64,000 bases of DNA from Monosporascus cannonballus (Eukaryota; Ascomycota; Sordariomycetes; Xylariales), in assembly GCA_004154925.1 (NCBI GenBank), contig QJNS01000076.1, forward strand, positions 1 to 64,000, in the 5' to 3' direction. Made by a program: the position numbers and the translations under genes. The stretch's first letter is position 1, and every line of letters starts with the position of its first letter. Below, in pieces: positions 45,610-57,423 of the stretch. The notes beneath the pieces were generated by a model. The model was not told where the DNA came from. It did no database searches and was given only the letters and a program-made list of their open reading frames with translations.

Positions 45610-46151
45610 ATTTTAATATTTTTATAATAACTGATATTATAAGTAAATTAAGTAATAAGTAATTTTTTAACTTAATTATTTTGTTCGTAATTAATATAAT
45701 ATTTTAAATGCCTTTTCAATATTTAATTCAATTATTTTGTTTCTTCGTTTTTTTAAAATTTAAATTCGTTAAATAATTTGTGATTTAAGTTAATTTACAT
45801 TATAAGGTTTTGTTAAAATTTAGAAGTTAACGTAGTTTTTTTTATCGGAAATAATTTCGTATAGTAATTTATATATGCTAAAATGTTTGTAAAGAAAATA
45901 CATGTTATTTGTTCGATATTATTATTTTTCTAATAAAATAAAAATAGAAAAATGTCGAAATTCTGTCGATTAATACGAAAATGTTATTATAATATATTTT
46001 TATCGTTAAATCATTTAGTAAAAAAGTTTAATAATAAAATTTACAATAATTAAGTCTTATAGTTTTTTTAAAAGTAGTAATAATTATAATTCTTTTATAT
46101 AGCTTATATAGTTATATGTTAGTCTTATTATGAAAGTTATATTATTATCGT

Positions 46152-46338
46152 TGTCACAGTTAGGCTGATCGCGAGAAAAGGTTACATAAAATGTGGGAAG
46201 TAATAATTGTCTAACTAGAATTGAGCTCTAAGAAGCAGTAGTTAGAAAGCTTTTTATATATTATGGAAGCGCCGGAATAAGGTTTTTCCGGATGTTATAG
46301 AATTTGATAATTAATACAGATACTCTTATTTTACGATA
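46152..46338 (-). repeat. left LTR of the 7.0 kb element
   Basis: 187 bp beginning TGTCACAGTTAGGC and ending GATA (CA expected). Matches 53013-53199 along its length with mostly transition differences. Confidence 0.88.
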
Positions 46339-46689
46339 TACCCCCTCAATAAAAAGAATTATTCCTTTAAATTTATGTATTTATAATTTCTATATTTTTC
46401 AAATAATTGTAATAATATAAGAAAACAATATAATTAATTAATGTAATTAATAAAAAATAGGTTATATATATATTACATACGTAAAAATATTATTATTATA
46501 TTTATTCTCTCTTATTATCGCCGCAGTAATAGGTAACGAAATAATAGGGTTTACGTTTTATCTATTTACCTTTTTATTATTTTTACGTATTAAATCTTTT
46601 TTCTCTTTTTTTCTTTAATTCGTATAATAATTTTATAAATATTCTATATTAAAAGATAATCGCGATATTAATTTATATAATATAAATTA

Positions 46690-46786
46690 TTATTATTATT
46701 ATTATTATTATGAAAAATAAATATTCTTTTTTATTTTTTATACGTACGTTATATATATTTCAAATAACTAGATATGTTTATTATTA

Positions 46787-46824
<38 letters not shown>

Positions 46825-46825
46825 A
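46690..46825. repeat. two (TTA)n microsatellites
   Basis: Runs of TTA/ATT trinucleotides at about 46690-46710 and 46787-46822. Confidence 0.8.
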
Positions 46826-46852
46826 TAATTTTGTTTTAGTTTATTAATAATT

Positions 46853-47100
46853 ATGGTAAATACCTTTTTAAGCTTAACGTATTGCGGCCGTTTGCGTTCG
46901 CGTAACGTACGTAACGCGTGCGGACGCCGCCGTTACCGCTATTGCCGTAGACGTTGCGGCCGACGCCGAACGCAAACAGGATGCTTCTGCCTCGTCTGCG
47001 CCCGCGCCTGCTACCGCGCCCGTAACCTCCGTAACGCCCGCTCGCCCGCCCTGCTAACGCCCCGCATATGGAACGCGCCGCGCCGAACCTTGCCTTAATT
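46853..47100. other. GC-rich CpG islet inside the 7.0 kb element
   Basis: About 250 bp whose cytosines lie largely in CpG and CpC, in striking contrast to the AT-rich flanks. Plus-strand reading gives an Arg/Cys-rich frame of 81 codons; one minus frame gives an Ala/Thr/Val-rich low-complexity chain, more like a linker of a retroelement polyprotein. Neither is convincing as a host gene. Confidence 0.5.
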
Positions 47101-50100
47101 ACTTACGTTCCGCGTTTGCCGGCCGTTCCGACAGTACGTATTATAACACCGCCGTAGGCAATCCTTATTGGCGTTACGTTTCCGGATATATTTACGTATT
47201 AGTATACGTATTTTTTTATTTCTTAAAAGCTTTTTTTTATTAATTATTAATCGTAATTTTACCGTCGTTCGTATTACCGCGATACGTTTCGTAAAAACGT
47301 TCGAAAATAACGTTTTTTGCCGTATATATATTTTTTTACCTTTATTCTTATATTTTAAAAAAGGCGTTAATCGAGATCACAAAAAGTGGACCGCCTTTAT
47401 ACGGCCATTTATATATTTTTTGAGAAAGAGGAGGAGAAGTAGGAAAATACGGGTACGCCTGCTATTATAGCGCCTGCCGGTAATACGCCTGCCGTACGCG
47501 CGTAGGTGCTGGCTCTGGTTAGGCAAATTTTCGATTTGCTTTTGCCGTAAGTACAGTAATAACAGCAATAATAATTTCTTTGGTTTTTTTTAAAAAGTTA
47601 AAAAAAAGTTCGTTTCGGGAGCTTTAAACCTAATAGAATATTACGTATTTTATTTGTTTTTGCATTTTTCAGACTATATCTGTTGTAAATCTTATAAATT
47701 AAAAAATAACTTAAAATATTCGAATTATTATTTAAACTTTTTTTGTTAACCCGTAAATAAATATTTAAATTATAAGTAAATAAGTAATGTTAAATAATTA
47801 ACGAATTTATTTTTAATATAATTATATATTTTATATATTAATATAACGTAATTAAATATTAATATTTCCGTTTTTCTTTGTAACGAATTTAACTATTTAT
47901 TACTTAGCGTAAAAGGTTTTTAAATTTAATTTAATATTAATTTCATATCTCGAAATAAATATTTAAAAATTATGGTTTTTTAATTATATGTTTTAACACA
48001 AATAATTTAACTTTTCTTATAAAAATCGTTACCGTTATTTAACGAATTATTTTTTATATACTTAACTTTTTAAAAAGGATTATTATATAACTTTACAAAA
48101 ACTATTACGTTTTGAAATTATTAATAAATAATATTTTTTTTGTAATTAATAACGTTTGGGTTTCCGTATTTTTACTCTTATATACGATCGCTATAAAACA
48201 GATATAATAAAAATAACAAATTACTTTATTAATTATTTTGATATATTTATTAAATACATTAATTAAGAACTTTAATAATATAAAAATTAGGTAAGTTACG
48301 TTTAGGCAGATTATTATTATGTATAAAATAAAGCTTATATATTTTCGATAATTTTTAAATTATTTTTTAAATGTTATTCAGATATTAAGCATAAACTTTT
48401 TAATCCTAAAAAGTGTTAACGGTACGTAAGTATTTTTTATAAGCTTAAAATGAATAACGATTTTTTAATATAAGAATTATAATTAGGAAGATTTTTTTTT
48501 AAATTTATCCCGAATTATTCGAATACTTAAAAACCAGTTTCTTTCGCCTTACTTTTTAACTTCATATGTTCTCTTTAATTTTAAAAATAATTTATCGGTT
48601 TGGCGTTAATTTTTCCGATAATAAAAAAATAAACTATTAATAAAAGATATAAGGACGAACGTACGTTATTTATTATAAAACTAATAAGGCTTTTTTTTTT
48701 GAAAATACGATAAACCTTAATTTTCGTAAAGTAAAAACAATTCCTGATATTATAATAAAGGTAACTTCTTAAATTTATATAATATTTGTTTAAAATTTAT
48801 CTTTATTTTATTTTTTTAAAGTTATCAGAAAACACGTAAATTATTTTAGCTTATCTTTTCCGAAAAACATTTAAAAAAGTTATTTCGACAGCCAATTAAC
48901 AAATTTTAAAATTGAATTTAATAATTATATTTATAATTATTTTAAAAACTTTAGCCTAAAATATAATAACATAAATACTAATAAATAAATCGGGGTTTTA
49001 AAAATTACTGCGTATATAAATACGTAATTTATAACGTTTTAATTAATTATTTTTACCGAATTTATATATAGAAACTTATTTTAAGGGAATTAATTTAAAT
49101 TTAACTTATATAATCGGTATTTTCTTTTATATTTTGCGTTTCGTAAAAGCTGTAACTTTTTTAAATATCCCTTTTAAAGGTTTGTTTAAAAAGTATTTTT
49201 CGAAATCCTTTTAAAATTTAAGCGGCTGAATTAATTAATCCTTATAAATTTTAAATTTATCAGATATTACATTTAGCTTTTAAATGTTTTTTATCATGGT
49301 TTTACTGTAATTATTATATAGAAAGTATAAAAATTTTCGTATCTTTATTTTATCGTATATTATAATAACGAGAAGAAATAATTAATTTCCTTTTAATTTC
49401 GATTTAAAGCTAAATATATTTTGTTATTTCCGTAAATTACGATAATATTTACCGAATAAATGTCGCCGTTTTTAATATTATTAAGATTTTTTCGTTTTCG
49501 TAACTTTTGTTTTATAAATAAATACTTACGGTTATTTTTCTTTATTTTTCTTAAATATAAGAATACGAAAAGCACAATTTTTTTAATTACCGGAACTTTT
49601 TTTACTCATTAAAGTCCCGAATTTAATTTTAAATATATGTAAATAAGTTAATTTACCTATGGTTTCCGTTAAATATATTTCTCGAGAAATTTCTTTTATA
49701 TTATATTTTTGCAATACGTTTGGAGATATTTTATAGGCTTTAGAGTTTTAGTAAATAATTAATCTTCAATTTTAATAAATAATTAAGTTTCGGTTTTTTA
49801 AGCATTTTCCTGGATTTTATTTTCTGGATTACAAATACTTTTAAGGATTAAAAGTTTACAATTAATTTCAACTTTGCTTGCAAATTTCTTTACTCCTAAG
49901 TGTTAATTTTTCGATTAATTACCCGTCAAATCTTTAAGTTTGGCATCAAAACTTTCTGCATTTTTTAAAATATTATAATTAATGTGTAAATTATCTTATA
50001 CGTTAAATATTTTAAATATTAAATCTTTTTTTTAGTTAAATTTTTAAAGATATGAAAATTGTATACGAACTTCCAGCTAATAATTAAAATAAACGCCTGT

Positions 50101-53012
50101 TTTTCTTTTTTTACCTAATAAAAATATTCTTATCGAATATAATATCACGCGTAATAATAAATTTACGGAATTCGGATATTTATATTCGGTAAATATTAGA
50201 AATTCGGTACTTTATTAAATATTTAATATACGTTTTCGGTTTAATTTTTTGTATTTACTTATTTATTTTTGTTTTTCGTTTTTTATTAACAAATACGTTT
50301 ATATGCCGTATATAAACATTCTAAATTAATCGGGTCTAAGGTTTACAGTAATTACGTTAATTACGGCAGGGCTATATTAACGAGAATATTGCTTAAATTA
50401 ATAAATAAATATTTTATTACGTAAAAGTTAATAGTAAAAATAACTCGGAATTATATTATATAATTACGTAATTATTTTTATTATTTTAAATCAAAGTTCC
50501 TTAGGGAGATTTATTTCTAACCTTATTTTAAAATTTTATTAATTAGTTTTTAGCTTATTTTCTTACTTTTTCCTATACGTTCTTTGGTATATAAGGGCGA
50601 AAGTTCAAGTTTAATTCCTTTTTTAATATATTATGTTTAATAAGTTATATATTTATTTATTACGAATATCTTAATATCGTTATTTTATTTAATTTTGCAA
50701 ATTAAAAATTTATATTATTTACATATTTAATATTCGAAATCCTTAATAACTTGGAATTTTTTTTTTTTAAATATAATGAATAATTAACAAGGCGAAAAGT
50801 TTTTTATTATACTTATTTTTGATTATTAGGAATTATTTAAAGTTATCGTAACCCGTAAAATAATAAAAATAATTTTACGTAATGCGCTAAAAAGGTCTAA
50901 GGGTTTAGCTTTTTATTAAACGTCCTAAAATTACCTAAAAGGCGCACGTATAAATATAAACCTTATATTTTCGGCGCGTTATCTTTTTTATAATAACATT
51001 CTTAATATTTTTAATAAACGATTTTAACGCCGTAAGTCTTAAATGCTCTAACTTTAGGTGCTAAAGATCCTTTATTTTTATACGAGAGCGTAAATGATTT
51101 TTCGATCGCCTTTATAGTTTCTTTTTTTAATTAATTATCGGATATATCAAAATTCCAGCCTGGTTATGCGAAATTATTAATAAAATATTCGAATAAAAGG
51201 AAAACGGTTTATATTTTAAAAAACTTAAATTATATAATTATTAATACTTTGTAAAAATAATATTTTCCCTAATTTCTCCCATTATAAGGAAATAAATTAA
51301 ACTGTAATACCAGATTTTAATTTTACGAAATAAAGTTTTTGAAATAATATTAAGGTAAAATCGTTTTATTATTATTATATCTTTAAATATAAAATTATGC
51401 TTCGGATTATTAAAAGCTTTATACAGTGTTTTTTAATTACTTTTTGCTTTATATTATTAATCAGAAGCGAAAAGGTATATGCTTTTATTATATCTCTTAT
51501 AGTATTAAATATAAAGGTATCGAAAATAAATAAGTTTTTAAAATTTATTAAATACTTAGCCTTATAATTATCAATTAAAGTGGATTAGGATAACAGGTAC
51601 GTACTAAAATAAATAATAATATACATCTTTAAATTTGAATTGAAAGGATTAAATATACGCAAATTAATAAGTGCGGTAATAATATTATTAAATTATATAA
51701 TAAAAATAACCGTTAATCGTTTTATAACTTCCCAAATAATTTTTTATTTAAGGAGTTTTATAAGGTTTTTACGTAATTTCTTTTATTAATTATGCTTAAA
51801 CCGTTAATTAATCCCTTTAATATATTTTGGTTTAGATAATGAAATTTTCGAATAATTACTCCCGTAATCGTAAAACGTAGATAAATGTATTTATTAGGCT
51901 TTTATAATTAAATTTTATATGTTCCAATTAAATAAGAATATTTATTTTTTTTCTTAAACATATTTGGCGAAATAAAATCTGTATTAAGTTATAATAATGC
52001 TTTTTTTTCTAGATTACGATCTTATTAATATAATGGCGAAATTTCTAGATTTTTTAATTTCGGCCCTTAATTTATTTTTATAATATATAGCCGAAAATTA
52101 ACTCTTAAACTTTTTTAGGCTTATTGTAAGCTTGTTAAATGAATTATTCTTAATAAGATTAATTAATTTTTATTACCTTTAATCTAATATAAGATATTTT
52201 TTATAACGTTTAAGAAATCTTTTACCGTACACGTCTTTTTAATTTTTTAAAGGTTATATATTTTCGTTTTAATATAAGTAACGTATTAGATTTAATGCCA
52301 TTAATTAGATTTTATATAGTTTATCTTAATTAGGCTAAGGTTTTGCGGTAATTTTTGCGTATTATCGAAATAGTGCTTAGCAGAAAAAGGACGAATTAAT
52401 TTTTAAGTTTCTTAAGTAAATCCTGTACTATGGCTTTTCCTTGGACGACCAAGGTAATTTAGGCGTTTTTAAGGATTTGGTTTTTTATTATTGTGTTAAT
52501 TTATATCTAAATATCAATATAACAAATATTAATTTTTGAAAGTTTTTCGATAGTTTTTGCGTACGGTTTCTGTAAAACGCTTATTATTTTTATCGTACTT
52601 TTTTTCGAAATTATCAGGAAATAATTCCTTAGGTTTTTCTGGAAGAGATTTACGTTAAATGATATTAATATAAAAGTTTTCCCAAAGAACTAATATTTTT
52701 ATATATTGTTTTTTCGTTTTGGCGTTAGTTTTTGCAATATATTTTTCGATCAAATTTTTTTTCGAAAGTCCGTAAAATAATTCGCGTTAAATATATTAAG
52801 GGTTCTAAGGTGTTATATACTATATAAAATAGCGTTAAATCGTAAGAAAAGAATTAATTAAAATACTGAAAACTATGTTCAAAAAATATATTTTTAGAAA
52901 TAAAATTATCTTCTATATTAATAAATAATGTAATATTTGAAATTAATAAATAACAAATTGCGATTAACTTAATTATAATTATTCTATGTAATTAAAATAC
53001 CCGGCTTATAAT

Positions 53013-53199
53013 TCCTACAATTCGGCTGATTATGAAAAAAGATAATATAAAGTATGGGAAATAATAATTATTTAATTAAAATTAAGCTTTAAGGAGCGGT
53101 AGCTAGGAAGCTTTCTATATATTGTGGAAGCGCCGAAATAAGGTTCTTCCGGGTGCTGTGGAGCTTGATGACTAACACAGATACCTCTATTCCACCACA
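53013..53199 (-). repeat. right LTR of the 7.0 kb element
   Basis: 187 bp, ends CCACCACA, followed by the ATCGT duplication. The left end reads TCCTACAATTCGGC, decayed from the TGTCACAG form. Confidence 0.88.
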
Positions 53200-53531
53200 A
53201 TCGTATTTTTTAAAATATTATATTTATTTTAGAAAAATATTAAATATGTTGAAATCGTTTTAGAGATATATGAATCCTTGGGCATCCACATGATTAATGT
53301 TTATATATTGCGTACTAAATGTACTTAATATTTTGTGAAATTTGTAATTTAATTGATTTTTTATTTTCTCGTGGATTATTGTTGTGTTTCTTGATTTTTT
53401 GGTATATATTCTATAGTATAGCTCGTATAATTGCAATATGTCGTAAGTATAAGTATTTTTTTAAAGTACTGTCGAAAATGATGTATTTAATTTTAAATAA
53501 TTTGTTTTTCAAAATTTAGTCGCTTATTTAA

Positions 53532-53681
53532 TATTACGGCACTAGCAAAGCGGCTTATTTAAGCCGCCGTTTCGCTATATATATGCAAGCGCTACGCGCT
53601 TACTAGATAGCTCTTTTCTTTCTTTCTCGTACAACAACAGAATATCTTCTAGAAACCCAAGAGACGTACAGCGCTATGATA
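53532..53681. mobile_element. 150 bp solo LTR
   Basis: Flanked by the 5 bp duplication TTTAA (53527-53531 and 53682-53686). Ends are TATTACGG and CTATGATA, as expected from TG..CA after C-to-T change on both strands. It interrupts gypsy element 2 where gypsy element 3 (near 59215) is continuous. Contains GC-richer words such as AAAGCGGCTTATTTAAGCCGCC. Confidence 0.85.
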
Positions 53682-55546
53682 TTTAAATTATTTATTTTGC
53701 AGGTTTTTAAGCTTTTTTTTGTAGATAATAATAAAGTAAAAGTGCGATATTGTCTTTTCGTATATCGTAATTATCGTTCCATAAGTTTTTAAGTTGTAAT
53801 AGGATAGGTAAAGTTTTGATAATTCGTATAAATCTTAATTTAATACAAATTTCTTTTTAAAAAATGCCTAAGTTTTCGAAAGATTATAATAATAACTATT
53901 AATTTTTTATTTTAAAATAACAGAATTAAGTTAAGTTTTTTAATTTATATGAAAAAATGCAATAAGATATAATTTGTTTTAGTTATTTCGTTATTGATTA
54001 TTCTATTTAATGTATAGTTTGAAATATCGGTGTTTAGCTTAATAGTGCGCATTAAAATATATAATGAATATTGGTTTATTAATAATTACGTGTTTGAATT
54101 TCTGAAACGATTTTTTTATATATAATATTTATTTATATTGTTTTATAAAGTTTATTAATGGTATAACAATTTTATTTAAGTGTCGAATAAATTTTCTATA
54201 ATAATTAATAAATTCGAAAAATATCTATATTTTCTTAATTATTCTTAACGTTTATGAGTTTATAATTACAGCCATTTTTCGGATTTATTCTAATATGTCT
54301 TAGAGAAATAATATATTTTAGATATTTTATTTTTCATTTACAGAATAATTTCTTTTTGCATGAATTAATAATTTAGTATTTTGTAAAACTTAAAGAATTT
54401 TATAAACGTATTTCATATATACTTTTTCTGTTTTCGAATAATAAAAATATTATTAAAGCAAAACAACAATAACGTCGAGGTATTTTCATAGTATATAATT
54501 TATTATTTGTTAGAAAATTACTGGTACGTTCGTAAATTTCATTAACGTAATTAAGTATTTAAATAATTTGTATTTTGTCTTAAAAGATAATTTTTATTCG
54601 TATTTCGTTTAAATTTAATAAGGTTATATCTATTTTTAAAATCGAATATTATAAACTTTTAGACTTTATACAATGCTGTTTTTATTTCAATAATTAAAGA
54701 TAATAATGTTTATTTGTTAATAATAACATCGTTTAATTGTTAGGAATTAGTTACAAATTGTAATTTGTTATTTATTTTAGATACGAAAAATATAAAATAC
54801 TTTATAGGTAATATTAAAAATCAAATTTATCTTTTTAAAAACAGAGTTTTTAAATATCTTCTGAAAACGTATAATTCTTATTTATTTAGATTATAAATAA
54901 GGTAAAACGTTGTAAATAAACTCCTTTTTACAAACAATTTTATAATTTTATTCGTGATAATTTAGTAATTTCGTGTTTAGTTTTTTTTACAAAGCTATTT
55001 ATATTGACGATATTGTAATAATATATTAATTAAAAAATTTAACCTTTAAGGCTGTTATTTTAAATCGTTATCAAATAACTTGAATTCTATTTTAATAATA
55101 ATGGTAATACGTCGTATTTTTTTAATATTTGTTTTTTTAAGTAACAAGGTATTTATCGTTATTTTTAATCGAATATTAAGATTCTTTTAATTAAATTCCA
55201 TTTATCGATAAGATCTAAAGCGAATTTTACTTAATTAGTTTTCTCGTTAATTAAAGCGTTATATTAATATATTTATACTTTTTCTGGCATTATACCGAAA
55301 AATTTAAATAAAATAATATCGAAAATAACCGTTTAATATCGTTCTTAAATAGAGATTTTAACATAATAAATTTTACTTTAAACTTTTTCGTCATTATAAA
55401 CGAAATCTTAATTTTCAGGTTTTATAATTATATAAAATTCGAAGTTATATTTCTATACTAAGTTAAATTTATTAATAATATCCTATGTATTATAATTTTC
55501 GTTATAACTTTCGGAATCTATTATTAAAATATATTAATACGTTCCG

Positions 55547-56912
55547 TATAAGAATATAGCCCTTATAAGGGAAGGCTGGTAGCCGATTAGCTATCGGTTA
55601 GTGATCGATCTACTTATTAGTATAAATCTAATATTTAACAGTTAGTAAGAAATATTAGATAAAAATAACTTAATATACTTATTTTTTGAAATATACTTTG
55701 GAATTCGATAAAAATTACCTTACCTTAACCTATAGTTACTTATTATTTTATATTTTTTCTGTTTTTACTATAAAAAGTGACGAAATATTTATTAGAAGTA
55801 ATGTTCGCCGATTACAAAACAAATCTAAATTACCGGTCGAAAAGATTACCGATCGGAATCTAATAAATAAACGATTAGTTACGATATAGATATAAGCGAA
55901 TAAGCATGCAATAAAGCTTTAATAGATAAAAGATTCCGGTTTTCAAGATTTTGAATTTTTTATATATATAATAAAGATATATGTCGATAACGGTTAATCG
56001 AACGATCGGAAAACAGATATAATATAACGATTACGTTTTAAATTTTAAAATAAAAAAGGATTAAGTTTTTTAATAATAATTAGATTTTAGAGATTATTCG
56101 TTAGTAAAATAAATAATATTTAGAAGTATTCTAGCAGTTAACTATATAATAAGTAATAATATAAATTAAAAAACTAAAGCTTTATATGTTAATTATAGTA
56201 TAGTCGTAAAAGCTTAAAGATAACGAACGAATATTGTGTTATAATTATCTGAAGTTTTTCGAATATACGTCGATTAAAAGTAATTAAATAAAAGTTATTA
56301 TTAAGATTTAAGCCGAAAAGCCAGACCGAAATACTTTTATTTATATTTAATAAATTATAAACTATATAAACGTTTTTATTAGAAACGTTTAACGATTATA
56401 CTGCGTTGCGTTTAAGTATTTTAATTATAAAAAATAAATACAAAAGATTTATAAACTTTTATTAAAACATTATATAAGTTTTATCTTTTTTAAAAGAGAA
56501 TATAAAAGCAGTTTATAGAGTTATAATACCGAATTATCTAATTATTATTAAATTTTCATATTAAATAAAGGTTTATAATTTATAAAATAAACTTTATAAA
56601 TGTTTTTAACTGGAAAAACGATTAATATAATAAACGTTTTGCTTTTTATTATTTTTATAAATTAATATTAACGTTACGAAATATTTTATTACGAGAAAAC
56701 GTCAAATTATAAAAAGCTAATAACATAATAAATAAAGTAAAACATTATTAAAATACTTTAAAAAATATAAGCAAATTCATCGTTTTTCGTTAAAGACGTT
56801 AATCAGGATAAATAATATTATTTTAACGTTTTTAAAAAAGAAAATTTTAAAAACAAATTAAAAATATCGCATAAAAATAATAAAAACAGTGAACATTTTT
56901 ATATACAGAAAT
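55547..56912 (+). mobile_element. partial element of a fifth LTR-type family, copy A
   Basis: Begins TATAAGAATATAGCCCTTA, matching the start of copy B at 63905 (TGTAAGAATACAGCCCTTA) for at least 95 bp. It interrupts gypsy element 2 just after its protease region. The rest to 56912 is decayed and includes an open stretch from 55686 of 67 codons without a recognised motif. It ends where gypsy element 3 begins, so its remainder is probably beyond the window. Confidence 0.55.
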
Positions 56913-57229
56913 TGTAACGGCTAAGAGGTTTAACCAACTATTAAACCTTAGTCGTACGGGTTTATATTGGCAGGAATATCGTGGGAAACTGAGCAATAAA
57001 TACAGTAACGTATTACGTCTCGTAATATCAAGGGTGCCTTAGATAACGAATTATTATTACAAGCTGATGCTACCTAGGCTATGGAAATAATAAGCGTATA
57101 TATCTTGATCCAGCTCACTGGTTCACCACCAGTAAGTTAGTAATTCGTCACGTAACCTGCCGTACCGCACACTCGTAGTTAGGTCGTAGCAGATCGTTTC
57201 TAGAAACCGTAGGCTGTCAGGCTATAATA
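56913..57229 (-). repeat. LTR of gypsy element 3
   Basis: 317 bp, starts TGTAACGGCTAAGAGG and ends CTATAATA. The adjoining CGATTTCCTCC is a minus-strand purine tract, showing this is the 3' LTR of a minus element. Related to the LTR at 43880. Confidence 0.75.
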
Positions 57230-57423
57230 CGATTTCCTCCTTTTACAAATCTGACCCTTAAGATTTTTTTAGTAAATTTTCCGTATTTATTTAACGTATT
57301 CTTTAGTATAATTAAACGTCGTTTTCGTAAATCTGATGGATAATTTACCTTAATTAATTTAATTAAATTTAAAATTTTTAACGTAATATTTTTTTTTATT
57401 TTACTCGATAACTTAATTATCAA
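57217..57423 (-). pseudogene. C-terminal end of gypsy element 3 polyprotein
   Basis: An open stretch of 68 codons, lysine-rich, ends with ILRVRFVKGGNR next to the LTR. It has no independent function that I recognise and reads as the tail of the degraded pol or a small extra frame. Confidence 0.35.

Larger units (their letters stand above)
46152..53199 (-). mobile_element. 7.0 kb LTR retrotransposon, family not assigned
   Basis: Equal 187 bp LTRs (46152-46338 and 53013-53199) and a perfect 5 bp duplication ATCGT (46147-46151 and 53200-53204). A polypurine tract on the minus strand (GAGGGGGTA) abuts the left LTR, so the element most likely reads in minus orientation. The interior is so decayed that no reverse-transcriptase motif can be placed with confidence; Ty1/copia is possible but not shown. 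Confidence 0.85.
43880..55546 (-). mobile_element. gypsy element 2, minus orientation, heavily interrupted
   Basis: A left-hand LTR (43880-44241) is followed by gypsy-like pol in minus orientation, which can be aligned by eye to gypsy element 1 and to gypsy element 3. It is interrupted by the foldback element at 45416, the 7 kb element at 46152 and the solo LTR at 53532, and is cut at 55547 by another element. The reverse-transcriptase active site, minus near 54455-54466, reads CFNN where YLDD is expected. No second LTR is in the window. Confidence 0.72.

Noticed and set aside
46853..47098. 81-codon Arg/Cys-rich plus-strand protein in the GC-rich islet
   Set aside because: It lies inside an LTR element read on the other strand; the composition follows from CpG-rich codons rather than a known family.
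55686..55889. 67-codon open frame in element 5 copy A
   Set aside because: No recognised motif; surrounding frames are full of stops, so it is likely a remnant of a retroelement gene or chance.
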